From the NCBI RefSeq assembly GCF_014490785.1, contig NZ_CP051488.1:1488001-1552000 (forward strand): a stretch of DNA of 64,000 nt. The letters run 5' to 3'. The notes under the pieces were generated by a model. The model saw only the letters and a list, made by a program, of their open reading frames with translations. It did not search any database and was not told where the DNA came from. This DNA comes from Kosakonia sp. SMBL-WEM22 (lineage in GTDB: Bacteria; Pseudomonadota; Gammaproteobacteria; Enterobacterales; Enterobacteriaceae). The position numbers and the translations under genes were made by a program. Every line of letters begins with the position of its first letter. The first letter of the stretch is position 1. Shown here one piece after another: positions 42,835 to 52,702 of this stretch.

Positions 42835-45642
42835 ATGCAGAACGGCGCAATGAAAGCCTGGCTGGACTCTTCTTACCTCTCTGGGTCTAACCAGAGCTGG
42901 ATAGAACAGCTCTATGAAGACTTCTTAACCGATCCTGACTCGGTAGATGCGAACTGGCGATCTATGTTCCAGCAGTTACCAGGTACCGGAGTCAAACCGG
43001 ATCAGTTCCACTCCAAAACGCGTGATTACTTCCGCCAGCTGGCGAAGGACGCTTCACGTTACTCCCCCTCGATTTCCGACCCCGATACCAACGTTAAGCA
43101 GGTTAAAGTCCTGCAGCTGATTAACGCCTACCGCTTCCGTGGTCACCAGCATGCGAATCTCGATCCGCTGGGATTATGGCAGCAGGAGAGGGTCGCCGAT
43201 CTCGATCCCGCATTCCATGACCTGACCGAAGCCGATTTCCAGAACAGCTTCAATGTCGGGTCTTTTGCTATCGGCAAAGACACCATGCCGCTGGGCGAGC
43301 TGCTCCATGCGCTGAAAGAGACCTATTGTGGCTCCATCGGCGCGGAGTACATGCACATTACCAGTACCGAAGAGAAACGCTGGATCCAGCAGCGCATTGA
43401 GTCGGCCACCGGTAAATCCAGCTTCTCGACAGAAGAGAAAAAGCGCTTCTTAAGCGAGCTGACCGCCGCCGAAGGGCTTGAGCGCTATCTGGGCGCGAAA
43501 TTCCCGGGCGCAAAACGCTTCTCCCTTGAGGGTGGCGATGCACTGGTACCGATGCTGAAAGAGATGATCCGCCATGCCGGTAAAAGTGGCACCCGTGAAG
43601 TGGTGCTGGGCATGGCACACCGCGGTCGTCTGAACGTACTGGTTAACGTGCTGGGTAAAAAGCCGCAGGATCTCTTCGACGAGTTCGCCGGTAAGCACAA
43701 AGAGCATCTCGGCACCGGCGACGTGAAATACCACATGGGCTTCTCGTCCGATGTTGAAACCGAAGGCGGCCTGGTTCACCTGGCGCTGGCCTTTAACCCG
43801 TCGCACCTTGAGATCGTAAGCCCGGTGGTTATCGGTTCCGTGCGCGCCCGTCTCGATCGCCTCGACGAGCCGAGCAGCAACAAAGTGTTGCCGATCACTA
43901 TTCACGGTGACGCGGCGGTCGCAGGCCAGGGCGTGGTGCAGGAAACCCTCAACATGTCCAAAGCCCGCGGCTACGAAGTGGGCGGCACTGTACGTATCGT
44001 CATCAACAACCAGGTGGGCTTCACTACCTCGAACCCGCTGGATGCGCGCTCAACGCCGTACTGTACCGATATCGGTAAAATGGTGCAGGCACCGATTTTC
44101 CACGTTAACGCGGACGATCCGGAAGCTGTCGCATTTGTGACCCGCCTGGCGCTCGATTTCCGTAATACCTTCAAACGCGATGTCTTTATCGACCTGGTGT
44201 GCTACCGCCGTCATGGCCATAACGAAGCCGACGAGCCGAGCGCAACCCAGCCGCTGATGTACCAGAAAATCAAAAAGCACCCGACGCCACGTCAGATTTA
44301 CGCCAGCCGTCTGGAGCAGGAAACCACCATCGCCGCTGAAGACGCCACCGAGATGGCTAACGTCTATCGTGATGCCCTCGACGCCGGTGAGTGCGTGGTC
44401 GCTGAATGGCGCCCGATGAATATGCACTCCTTTACCTGGTCGCCGTACCTCAACCACGAGTGGGATGAGAGCTACCCGAACAAGGTGGAGATGAAGCGTC
44501 TGCAAGAGCTGGCGAAGCGTATCAGTACCGTGCCGGATGCCATTGAGATGCAGTCCCGCGTCGCGAAAATCTACGCTGACCGTCAGCTGATGGCGAACGG
44601 CGAGAAGCTGTTCGACTGGGGCGGCGCGGAAACGCTGGCCTATGCCACGCTGGTAGATGAGGGCATTCCGGTGCGTCTCTCCGGGGAAGACTCCGGGCGC
44701 GGCACCTTCTTCCATCGCCATGCGGTGGTGCATAACCAGTCTAACGGCTCGACTTACACCCCGCTGGCACACGTGCATAACAGCCAGGGCGCGTTCCGCG
44801 TCTGGGACTCCGTGCTGTCGGAAGAAGCGGTACTGGCCTTTGAGTATGGCTATGCCACCGCCGAGCCGCGCACGCTCACCATCTGGGAAGCGCAGTTCGG
44901 CGACTTCGCCAACGGCGCGCAGGTGGTTATCGATCAGTTCATCAGCTCCGGCGAGCAGAAGTGGGGCCGTATGTGTGGCCTGGTGATGCTGCTGCCGCAC
45001 GGCTATGAAGGGCAGGGCCCGGAGCACTCCTCCGCGCGTCTTGAGCGCTATCTGCAACTCTGCGCCGAGCAGAACATGCAGGTTTGCGTACCGTCGACCC
45101 CGGCGCAGGTTTACCACATGCTGCGTCGTCAGGCGCTGCGCGGTATGCGTCGTCCGCTGATTGTGATGTCACCGAAATCACTGCTGCGTCATCCGCAGGC
45201 GGTCTCAACGCTGGATGAGCTGGCGAATGGCACCTTTATGCCAGCGATTGGCGAAGTGGACGATCTCGATCCGCAGGGCGTGAAACGCGTTATCCTCTGT
45301 TCTGGTAAGGTTTATTACGATTTGCTGGAACAGCGTCGTAAGAACGATCAGAAAGATGTCGCGATTGTCCGCATTGAACAGCTCTATCCGTTCCCGCACC
45401 AGGCGGTGCAGGAAGCGCTGAAGCCGTACGCGCACGTGCATGATTTTGTCTGGTGCCAGGAAGAGCCGCTGAACCAGGGCGCATGGTACTGCAGCCAGCA
45501 TCATTTCCGTGATGTGATTCCATTTGGGGCTGGTCTGCGTTACGCAGGTCGCCCGGCCTCCGCCTCTCCGGCGGTGGGATACCTCTCCGTTCACCAGAAA
45601 CAGCAACAAGATCTGGTAAATGACGCGCTGAACGTCAATTAA
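42835..45642 (+). CDS. sucA: 2-oxoglutarate dehydrogenase E1
   Basis: A 935-aa thiamine-diphosphate decarboxylase, the E1 of the oxoglutarate complex. The N-terminal arm (WLDSSYLSGSNQSWIEQLYEDF) binds E2; catalytic His residues are in NAYRFRGHQHANLD and HGDAAVAGQG; the thiamine-diphosphate motif is in GMAHRGRLNVLVN and HGHNEADEPS. It is two residues longer than E. coli SucA, with a small insertion near residue 185. sucB follows after 14 nt. Confidence 0.98.
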   Translation: MQNGAMKAWLDSSYLSGSNQSWIEQLYEDFLTDPDSVDANWRSMFQQLPGTGVKPDQFHSKTRDYFRQLAKDASRYSPSISDPDTNVKQVKVLQLINAYRFRGHQHANLDPLGLWQQERVADLDPAFHDLTEADFQNSFNVGSFAIGKDTMPLGELLHALKETYCGSIGAEYMHITSTEEKRWIQQRIESATGKSSFSTEEKKRFLSELTAAEGLERYLGAKFPGAKRFSLEGGDALVPMLKEMIRHAGKSGTREVVLGMAHRGRLNVLVNVLGKKPQDLFDEFAGKHKEHLGTGDVKYHMGFSSDVETEGGLVHLALAFNPSHLEIVSPVVIGSVRARLDRLDEPSSNKVLPITIHGDAAVAGQGVVQETLNMSKARGYEVGGTVRIVINNQVGFTTSNPLDARSTPYCTDIGKMVQAPIFHVNADDPEAVAFVTRLALDFRNTFKRDVFIDLVCYRRHGHNEADEPSATQPLMYQKIKKHPTPRQIYASRLEQETTIAAEDATEMANVYRDALDAGECVVAEWRPMNMHSFTWSPYLNHEWDESYPNKVEMKRLQELAKRISTVPDAIEMQSRVAKIYADRQLMANGEKLFDWGGAETLAYATLVDEGIPVRLSGEDSGRGTFFHRHAVVHNQSNGSTYTPLAHVHNSQGAFRVWDSVLSEEAVLAFEYGYATAEPRTLTIWEAQFGDFANGAQVVIDQFISSGEQKWGRMCGLVMLLPHGYEGQGPEHSSARLERYLQLCAEQNMQVCVPSTPAQVYHMLRRQALRGMRRPLIVMSPKSLLRHPQAVSTLDELANGTFMPAIGEVDDLDPQGVKRVILCSGKVYYDLLEQRRKNDQKDVAIVRIEQLYPFPHQAVQEALKPYAHVHDFVWCQEEPLNQGAWYCSQHHFRDVIPFGAGLRYAGRPASASPAVGYLSVHQKQQQDLVNDALNVN

Positions 45643-45656
45643 TTAAAGGATAAATA

Positions 45657-46883
45657 ATGAGTAGCGTAGATATTCTTGTTCCCGATCTGCCTGAGTCCGT
45701 TGCTGACGCGACCGTTGCAACCTGGCACAAAAAACCAGGCGATAGCGTTAAACGTGATGAAGTGCTGGTAGAAATCGAAACTGACAAAGTGGTACTGGAA
45801 GTGCCGGCGTCAGCGGACGGCATCCTTGATGCCGTGCTGGAAGAGGAAGGCACAACCGTTACCTCCCGCCAGATTCTGGGCCGTCTGAAAGAGGGCAACA
45901 GCGCAGGCAAAGAGAGCAGTGCTAAATCTGAAGAGAAAGAGTCTACACCGGCGCAGCGCCAGCAGGCCTCGCTGGAAGAACAAAACAATGATGCCCTGAG
46001 CCCGGCGATCCGTCGCCTGCTGGCCGAGCACAACCTGGAAGCCAGCGACATCAAAGGTACCGGTGTTGGTGGGCGTCTGACCCGTGAAGATGTTGAGAAG
46101 CATCTGGCGAAAGGCCCGGCGCAGAGCGCTGCACCATCGGCAGCTCCGGCTGCTGCCAGCACCCCGGCTCCGGCCCCGGCTGGCCGCACGGAAAAACGCG
46201 TACCGATGACCCGCCTGCGCAAACGCGTAGCCGAGCGTCTGCTGGAAGCGAAAAACTCCACCGCCATGCTGACGACCTTCAATGAAGTCAACATGAAGCC
46301 GATTATGGATCTGCGTAAGCAGTACGGCGAGGCGTTCGAGAAGCGTCACGGCATCCGTCTGGGCTTTATGTCCTTCTACGTGAAAGCGGTAGTTGAAGCG
46401 CTGAAACGCTACCCGGAAGTGAACGCGTCTATCGATGGCGATGATGTGGTTTACCACAACTACTTCGATGTCAGCATGGCTGTCTCCACGCCGCGTGGCC
46501 TGGTGACCCCGGTGCTGCGCGATGTCGACACCCTCGGCATGGCAGATATTGAGAAGAAAATTAAAGAGCTGGCGCTTAAAGGGCGCGACGGCAAGCTGAC
46601 CGTGGAAGATCTGACCGGCGGTAACTTCACTATTACCAACGGCGGCGTCTTCGGCTCGCTGATGTCCACCCCGATCATCAACCCGCCGCAGAGCGCGATC
46701 CTCGGCATGCACGCCATCAAAGATCGCCCGATGGCGGTTGATGGCAAGGTTGAGATCCTGCCGATGATGTACCTGGCGCTCTCTTACGATCACCGTCTGA
46801 TCGACGGCCGTGAGTCTGTGGGCTATCTGGTCGCCATCAAAGAGCTGCTGGAAGATCCGACCCGTCTGCTGCTGGACGTGTAG
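45657..46883 (+). CDS. sucB: Dihydrolipoyl succinyltransferase E2
   Basis: A 408-aa core subunit. The lipoyl domain (1-80) has the lipoylated Lys44 in ETDKVVLEVP; a linker rich in Ala, Glu and Ser follows; the subunit-binding domain is ALSPAIRRLLAEHNLEASD; a second Ala/Pro linker leads to the catalytic domain with SYDHRLIDGRE near 375. ATAAAGGATAA precedes the ATG. Confidence 0.98.
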   Translation: MSSVDILVPDLPESVADATVATWHKKPGDSVKRDEVLVEIETDKVVLEVPASADGILDAVLEEEGTTVTSRQILGRLKEGNSAGKESSAKSEEKESTPAQRQQASLEEQNNDALSPAIRRLLAEHNLEASDIKGTGVGGRLTREDVEKHLAKGPAQSAAPSAAPAAASTPAPAPAGRTEKRVPMTRLRKRVAERLLEAKNSTAMLTTFNEVNMKPIMDLRKQYGEAFEKRHGIRLGFMSFYVKAVVEALKRYPEVNASIDGDDVVYHNYFDVSMAVSTPRGLVTPVLRDVDTLGMADIEKKIKELALKGRDGKLTVEDLTGGNFTITNGGVFGSLMSTPIINPPQSAILGMHAIKDRPMAVDGKVEILPMMYLALSYDHRLIDGRESVGYLVAIKELLEDPTRLLLDV

Positions 46884-47006
46884 TCGGCCAGGGCCCGGCG
46901 GATGCCGGGCCTGAAATCATCACCTGACTGCGGGTGGATCCGGCAAACAGGGCACCCCGACCCGCAGACACCCTGATAATGATTACCTGAAGGATGGATA
47001 GAACAG

Positions 47007-48173
47007 ATGAACTTACATGAGTATCAGGCGAAACAGCTTTTTGCCCGGTCAGGTCTGCCGACTCCGGTTGGATACGCCTGTACTACCCCGCGTGAAGCCG
47101 AAGAAGCGGCATCGAAAATTGGTGCAGGCCCGTGGGTTGTAAAATGCCAGGTTCACGCAGGCGGCCGCGGTAAAGCGGGCGGCGTAAAAGTGGTGAACAG
47201 CAAAGAAGAGATCCGCGCATTCGCGGAGCACTGGCTGGGTAAACGCCTGGTAACCTACCAAACAGACGCTAACGGCCAGCCGGTTAACCAGATCCTGGTT
47301 GAAGCGGCGACCGATATCGACAAAGAGCTCTACCTGGGCGCAGTGGTTGACCGTAGCTCGCGTCGCGTGGTGTTCATGGCCTCCACCGAAGGCGGTGTTG
47401 AGATTGAGAAAGTGGCGGAAGAGACCCCGCACCTGATCCACAAAACCACTATCGATCCGCTGACCGGCCCGATGCCGTATCAGGGTCGCGACCTGGCATT
47501 CAAACTGGGTCTGGAAGGTAAGCAGGTTCAGCAGTTCACCAAGATCTTTATGGGTCTGGCGACCATTTTCCTTGAGCGCGACCTGGCGCTGATCGAAATC
47601 AACCCGCTGGTGATCACTAAGCAGGGCGACCTGATCTGCCTCGACGGCAAACTGGGCGCGGACGGCAACGCACTCTTCCGCCAGCCGGATCTGCGCGAAA
47701 TGCGCGATCAGTCTCAGGAAGACCCGCGCGAAGCACAGGCTGCGCAGTGGGAGCTGAACTACGTCGCGCTCGACGGCAACATCGGCTGCATGGTTAACGG
47801 CGCAGGTCTGGCGATGGGCACCATGGACATCGTTAAACTGCATGGCGGCGAACCGGCTAACTTCCTCGACGTTGGCGGCGGTGCGACCAAAGAGCGCGTA
47901 ACCGAAGCTTTCAAAATCATTCTCTCCGATGAGAATGTGAAAGCCGTTCTGGTTAACATCTTCGGCGGCATCGTGCGCTGCGACCTGATCGCAGATGGCA
48001 TCATCGGTGCAGTAGAAGAAGTGGGCGTGAACGTGCCGGTGGTTGTACGCCTGGAAGGCAACAACGCTGAACTGGGTGCCAAGCGCCTGGCTGACAGCGG
48101 CCTGAATATTATCGCAGCGAAAAGTCTGACGGATGCAGCACAGCAGGTTGTTGCCGCAGTGGAGGGGAAATAA
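47007..48173 (+). CDS. sucC: Succinyl-CoA synthetase beta subunit
   Basis: A 388-aa protein with an N-terminal ATP-grasp domain (MNLHEYQAKQLFARSGLP, VVKCQVHAGGRGKAGGVK) and a C-terminal CoA-ligase domain (VNIFGGIVRCD). It makes ATP or GTP from succinyl-CoA together with SucD. It overlaps sucD by one base (TAATG). Confidence 0.98.
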   Translation: MNLHEYQAKQLFARSGLPTPVGYACTTPREAEEAASKIGAGPWVVKCQVHAGGRGKAGGVKVVNSKEEIRAFAEHWLGKRLVTYQTDANGQPVNQILVEAATDIDKELYLGAVVDRSSRRVVFMASTEGGVEIEKVAEETPHLIHKTTIDPLTGPMPYQGRDLAFKLGLEGKQVQQFTKIFMGLATIFLERDLALIEINPLVITKQGDLICLDGKLGADGNALFRQPDLREMRDQSQEDPREAQAAQWELNYVALDGNIGCMVNGAGLAMGTMDIVKLHGGEPANFLDVGGGATKERVTEAFKIILSDENVKAVLVNIFGGIVRCDLIADGIIGAVEEVGVNVPVVVRLEGNNAELGAKRLADSGLNIIAAKSLTDAAQQVVAAVEGK

Positions 48174-49042
48174 TGTCTGTTTTGATCGATAAGAACACCA
48201 AAGTTATCTGCCAGGGCTTCACCGGAAGCCAGGGTACATTCCACTCCGAGCAGGCGATTGCCTACGGTACGCAGATGGTTGGCGGCGTGACCCCAGGTAA
48301 AGGCGGCACCACGCATCTCGGCCTGCCAGTCTTCAACACCGTGCGTGAAGCGGTAGAAGCGACCGGTGCGACCGCAACGGTTATCTACGTTCCGGCTCCG
48401 TTCTGCAAAGACTCCATCCTGGAAGCGATCGACGCAGGCATCAAACTGATTATCACCATTACCGAAGGTATTCCGACGCTGGATATGCTGACGGTGAAAG
48501 TGAAGCTGGATGAAGCGGGTGTGCGCATGATCGGGCCGAACTGCCCGGGCGTGATCACCCCAGGCGAGTGCAAAATCGGCATTATGCCGGGCCACATCCA
48601 TCAGCCGGGTAAAGTTGGCATCGTATCGCGCTCCGGTACCCTGACCTATGAAGCGGTGAAGCAGACCACGGATTACGGTTTCGGTCAGTCCACCTGTGTG
48701 GGCATCGGTGGCGACCCGATCCCGGGCTCTAACTTTATCGACATCCTGAAACTGTTCCAGGAAGATCCGCAGACCGAAGCGATCGTCATGATCGGTGAGA
48801 TCGGCGGTAGCGCTGAAGAAGAAGCCGCTGCCTACATCAAAGATCACGTCACCAAACCGGTTGTTGGCTATATCGCCGGTGTAACCGCGCCGAAAGGCAA
48901 GCGTATGGGCCACGCAGGCGCCATTATCGCAGGCGGTAAAGGTACGGCAGATGAGAAGTTCGCCGCACTGGAAGCCGCTGGCGTGAAAACCGTACGCAGC
49001 CTGGCTGATATCGGCGACGCACTGAAAACCGTAATTAAATAA
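48173..49042 (+). CDS. sucD: Succinyl-CoA synthetase alpha subunit
   Basis: A 289-aa subunit with an N-terminal CoA-binding Rossmann domain (CQGFTGSQGTFHSEQA) and the phosphorylated His in RMGHAGAIIAGG near residue 247. It ends the sdh-suc operon. The 3' untranslated region looks like the source of the SdhX small RNA. Confidence 0.98.
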   Translation: MSVLIDKNTKVICQGFTGSQGTFHSEQAIAYGTQMVGGVTPGKGGTTHLGLPVFNTVREAVEATGATATVIYVPAPFCKDSILEAIDAGIKLIITITEGIPTLDMLTVKVKLDEAGVRMIGPNCPGVITPGECKIGIMPGHIHQPGKVGIVSRSGTLTYEAVKQTTDYGFGQSTCVGIGGDPIPGSNFIDILKLFQEDPQTEAIVMIGEIGGSAEEEAAAYIKDHVTKPVVGYIAGVTAPKGKRMGHAGAIIAGGKGTADEKFAALEAAGVKTVRSLADIGDALKTVIK

Positions 49043-49116
49043 AAAACCATCGCTCCCCCATGCAGGGGAGCAGCGCAATTCGACATGGTTTGGCCGCTCC
49101 TGAAGCGGCCTTTTTT
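49043..49116 (+). ncRNA. sdhX: Putative SdhX-like 3'-UTR small RNA
   Basis: In E. coli and Salmonella the sdh-suc transcript is cut after sucD to release SdhX (RybD), which ends at the operon terminator. Here the same place holds a GCTCCCC/GGGGAGC hairpin (49052-49071), a single-stranded stretch, and the terminator. The call rests on position and architecture; primary sequence similarity was only seen in the terminator. Confidence 0.4.
49092..49116 (+). terminator. Terminator of the sdh-suc operon
   Basis: GGCCGCT-TCCTGA-AGCGGCC with TTTTTTATT. It is the same hairpin as downstream of E. coli sucD. Confidence 0.85.
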
Positions 49117-49850
49117 ATTGCCCGAATCTATGCACCGTAAAAAAGGGGCAGGCAGAGGAGGGTGCTTGCAGCATTATCCTGTGGCCTGAAAGCAGATTAT
49201 AAAAGTTATAAATAATAGCGATACACATCGCATTTTAAAGATGCTTATTTTTATAATAACGAAGCGGTGTTAATTATATTAATTGGATAAGTGAAATAAT
49301 TGTAAAATCAATCTGGAAAAAGTTGAGCTGTTTCACTTAAGGATTGCTCACTTTTCTGTTTTTAACTTACCGCGCAAAGTAACCTGCCTTTCTTCGCTTT
49401 ATTCGCCAATTGGTAACCATAAATTGCGTTAAGCTAAACATATTATTAACACCGTTTTTACCCACCGGACACCTTAAATACAAAATTAACACCGTCAATA
49501 GCAAATGATTTAAATCAATATTTTAAAGCTTGGAAAAGCGGTCAAAAATCGTTAAATTGTCGCGGATCAAATTGACCGCGAAGTGATAAGTTAGGGATTA
49601 ATTGATCGCCGTCGTAAAACGTAAAACATAATCAATAAATGCTTTTTATTGTTAGGGTTTTGCGGAGTAATATATTCGCGAGATCAATTCGAATTTTTTA
49701 TTAACCTGGTTGTAACTTTTTTTATTCATTGTCCCGACAAATGGGAGAGTGAATAAAACAGTGCAGCAAATTTGTATTGGGGCATGCGTGTGAACCTTCG
49801 CAAACGGGGGTTTACTCTCGGAGTCTTCATGCGATGAGCAAGGAGTCATG
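49117..49850. promoter_or_regulatory. sucD-cydA intergenic region, cydA control
   Basis: About 730 bp without a believable gene, strongly A/T rich. E. coli has mngR/mngAB here. Repeats of ATTAACACCGT (49444-49454 and 49485-49495) and GTTAATTATATTAAT (49269-49283) look like ArcA-type direct-repeat elements; ArcA activates cydAB in E. coli when oxygen falls. The leader close to cydA contains CATTGTCCCGACAAATGGGAGAG and a good AAGGAG site. Confidence 0.5.
49505..49518. promoter_or_regulatory. FNR site upstream of cydA
   Basis: ATGATTTAAATCAA matches TTGAT-N4-ATCAA in nine of ten positions. In E. coli FNR represses cydAB under full anaerobiosis. Confidence 0.6.
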
Positions 49851-51419
49851 ATGTTAGATATAGTCGAACTGTCACGCTTACAGTTTGCCTTGACCGCGAT
49901 GTACCACTTTCTGTTTGTGCCGCTGACGCTTGGTATGGCGTTCCTGCTGGCGATTATGGAAACGGTCTACGTCCTCTCCGGCAAACAGATCTACAAAGAT
50001 ATGACCAAGTTCTGGGGCAAGTTGTTTGGGATCAACTTTGCGCTGGGCGTGGCGACCGGTCTGACCATGGAGTTCCAGTTCGGGACTAACTGGTCTTACT
50101 ATTCTCACTACGTTGGGGATATTTTCGGTGCGCCGCTGGCCATTGAAGGTCTGATGGCCTTCTTCCTCGAATCCACATTCGTGGGTCTGTTCTTCTTCGG
50201 TTGGGATCGTCTGGGCAAAGTTCAGCACATGGCGGTTACCTGGCTCGTTGCTTTGGGCTCCAACTTGTCCGCGCTCTGGATCCTCGTCGCCAACGGCTGG
50301 ATGCAGAACCCCATCGCCTCTGATTTCAACTTCGAAACCATGCGTATGGAGATGGTGAGCTTCTCTGAGCTGGTGCTTAACCCGGTTGCGCAGGTGAAAT
50401 TTGTGCACACTGTGGCTTCCGGCTACACCTGTGGCGCGATCTTCATTCTCGGTATCAGCTCCTACTATCTGCTGCGCGGTCGCGACGTTGCCTTTGCGAA
50501 ACGCTCCTTTGCTATCGCGGCCAGCTTCGGTATGGCGGCTATCCTCTCCGTTATCGTGCTGGGTGATGAATCTGGTTACGAAATGGGTGACGTGCAGAAA
50601 ACCAAACTGGCGGCTATCGAAGCGGAGTGGGAAACCCAACCGGCTCCGGCAGCGTTTACCCTGTTTGGTATTCCGGATCAGGATAAACAAGAGAACAAAT
50701 TCGCTATCCAGATCCCGTTTGCGCTCGGCATCATCGCTACCCGCTCCGTCGACACGCCGGTTATTGGTCTGAAAGACCTGATGGCGCAGCACGAAGAGCG
50801 TATCCGTAACGGCATGAAGGCATACCAGCTGCTTGAACAGCTGCGCTCCGGCTCTGCGGACCCGGCAGTGCGTGAGCAGTTCAACAACGTGAAGAAAGAT
50901 CTTGGTTACGGCCTGCTGCTGAAACGCTATACCCCGAATGTTACCGACGCGACGGAAGCGCAGATCCAGAAAGCAACTCAGGACTCCATTCCACGCGTTG
51001 CGCCGCTCTACTTCGCCTTCCGTCTGATGGTGGCCAGTGGCGTGCTGATGCTGCTGATTATCGGCATCTCCTTCTGGACGGTGATCCGTAACCGCATCGG
51101 TGAGAAGAAATGGCTGCTGCGCGCCGCGCTGTATGGCATTCCGCTGCCGTGGATTGCGATCGAAGCAGGCTGGTTTGTGGCGGAATACGGCCGTCAGCCG
51201 TGGGCGATTGGCGAAGTGCTGCCGACTGCCGTTGCCAACTCCTCATTGACCGTCGGCGATCTGCTGTTCTCAATGATTCTTATTTGCGGCCTTTATACGC
51301 TGTTTATGGTGGCCGAAGTGTTCCTGATGTTCAAATTTGCTCGCCTTGGGCCGAGCAGCCTGAAAACAGGTCGCTATCACTACGAGCAGTCCACCGTGAC
51401 TACTCAGCCGGCACGCTAA
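49851..51419 (+). CDS. cydA: Cytochrome bd-I ubiquinol oxidase subunit I
   Basis: A 522-aa membrane protein, the high-affinity oxygen-reducing oxidase. Heme ligands are His19 in MYHFLFVPLTLG, His186 in KFVHTVASG and Met393 in the later helices; the quinol-binding Q loop holds GDESGYEMGDVQKTKLA; GRQPW is near residue 445. Two ATGs adjoin; the second (49851) has the better 5-nt spacing from AAGGAG and gives the E. coli length. Confidence 0.97.
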   Translation: MLDIVELSRLQFALTAMYHFLFVPLTLGMAFLLAIMETVYVLSGKQIYKDMTKFWGKLFGINFALGVATGLTMEFQFGTNWSYYSHYVGDIFGAPLAIEGLMAFFLESTFVGLFFFGWDRLGKVQHMAVTWLVALGSNLSALWILVANGWMQNPIASDFNFETMRMEMVSFSELVLNPVAQVKFVHTVASGYTCGAIFILGISSYYLLRGRDVAFAKRSFAIAASFGMAAILSVIVLGDESGYEMGDVQKTKLAAIEAEWETQPAPAAFTLFGIPDQDKQENKFAIQIPFALGIIATRSVDTPVIGLKDLMAQHEERIRNGMKAYQLLEQLRSGSADPAVREQFNNVKKDLGYGLLLKRYTPNVTDATEAQIQKATQDSIPRVAPLYFAFRLMVASGVLMLLIIGISFWTVIRNRIGEKKWLLRAALYGIPLPWIAIEAGWFVAEYGRQPWAIGEVLPTAVANSSLTVGDLLFSMILICGLYTLFMVAEVFLMFKFARLGPSSLKTGRYHYEQSTVTTQPAR

Positions 51420-51434
51420 GACAGGAGTCGTGAA

Positions 51435-52574
51435 ATGATCGATTATGAAGTATTACGTTTTATCTGGTGGCTGCTGGTGGGCATTCTGCTGATCGGTTTT
51501 GCCGTCACCGATGGCTTCGACATGGGCGTCGGCATGCTGACCCGCGTGTTGGGGCGTAGCGACACCGAGCGCCGCGTGATGATCAACTCCATCGCGCCGC
51601 ACTGGGATGGCAACCAGGTATGGCTGATCACTGCCGGTGGCGCGCTGTTCGCTGCCTGGCCGATGGTCTACGCGGCAGCCTTCTCCGGCTTCTATGTCGC
51701 GATGATCCTCGTGCTGGCCTCGCTCTTCTTCCGTCCGGTCGGGTTCGACTACCGCTCGAAGATCGAAGATGTGCGCTGGCGCGGCATGTGGGACTGGGGC
51801 ATCTTTATCGGTAGCTTCGTGCCGCCGCTGGTAATTGGCGTAGCGTTCGGTAACCTGTTGCAGGGCGTTCCGTTCCATCTGGATGGCGACATGCGCCTCT
51901 TCTATACCGGTAACTTCTTCCAGCTGCTGAACCCGTTTGGTCTGCTGGCCGGTGTGGTGAGCGTGGCGATGATTCTGACCCAGGGCGCGACCTATCTGCA
52001 AATGCGTACCGTCGGCGAACTGCACCTGCGCGCTCGTGCCACCGTACAGATTGCTGCACTGGTGACGCTGGTCGGCTTCGCACTGGCCGGTGTCTGGGTA
52101 GTGTACGGCATTGATGGGTATGTCATCACTTCGGCAATAGATCACCATGCGGCTTCGAACCCGCTGACGAAAGAAGTTGCCGTACAGGCAGGCGCCTGGC
52201 TGACCAATTTCAACAATACTCCGGTATTGTGGGCAATCCCGGCTCTGGGCGTGGCGCTGCCGCTGCTGACTATCCTGACCGCGCGTCTGGATAAATCAGC
52301 CTTCGCCTTCGTCTTCTCATCTCTGACGCTGGCGTGCATCATCCTGACCGCAGGCATCGCGATGTTCCCGTTCGTCATGCCTTCCAGCACCATGCTGAAC
52401 GCCAGCCTGACAATGTGGGATGCGACCTCGACGCAGCGCACGCTGAACCTGATGACCTGGGTTGCTGCGGTATTCGTACCGATCATTCTGCTCTACACCA
52501 CCTGGTGTTACTGGAAAATGTTCGGTCGTATCACCAAAGAGCAGATTGAAAGCAACACCCACTCTATGTACTAA
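51435..52574 (+). CDS. cydB: Cytochrome bd-I ubiquinol oxidase subunit II
   Basis: A 379-aa membrane protein with nine or so helices, same length as E. coli CydB. It starts MIDYEVLRFIWWLLVG and has GFDMGVGML with the Asp of the proton path. 15 nt separate it from cydA, 14 nt from cydX. Confidence 0.97.
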   Translation: MIDYEVLRFIWWLLVGILLIGFAVTDGFDMGVGMLTRVLGRSDTERRVMINSIAPHWDGNQVWLITAGGALFAAWPMVYAAAFSGFYVAMILVLASLFFRPVGFDYRSKIEDVRWRGMWDWGIFIGSFVPPLVIGVAFGNLLQGVPFHLDGDMRLFYTGNFFQLLNPFGLLAGVVSVAMILTQGATYLQMRTVGELHLRARATVQIAALVTLVGFALAGVWVVYGIDGYVITSAIDHHAASNPLTKEVAVQAGAWLTNFNNTPVLWAIPALGVALPLLTILTARLDKSAFAFVFSSLTLACIILTAGIAMFPFVMPSSTMLNASLTMWDATSTQRTLNLMTWVAAVFVPIILLYTTWCYWKMFGRITKEQIESNTHSMY

Positions 52575-52588
52575 GTAAGGAGCTGAAT

Positions 52589-52702
52589 ATGTGGTATTTC
52601 GCCTGGATTTTAGGAACGCTTCTTGCCTGTGCTTTTGGTGTGATCACCGCGCTGGCGCTGGAACACGTTGAAGCGACCAAAGCGGGTCAAGAAGAATATT
52701 GA
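52589..52702 (+). CDS. cydX: CydX, small subunit of cytochrome bd-I
   Basis: A 37-aa single-helix peptide starting MWYFAWILGTLLACAFGV and differing from E. coli CydX mostly at its C-terminal tail. In E. coli it is needed for stable heme insertion in CydAB. TAAGGAGCTGAAT precedes the ATG. Its TGA overlaps the ybgE start (TGATG). Confidence 0.95.
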   Translation: MWYFAWILGTLLACAFGVITALALEHVEATKAGQEEY

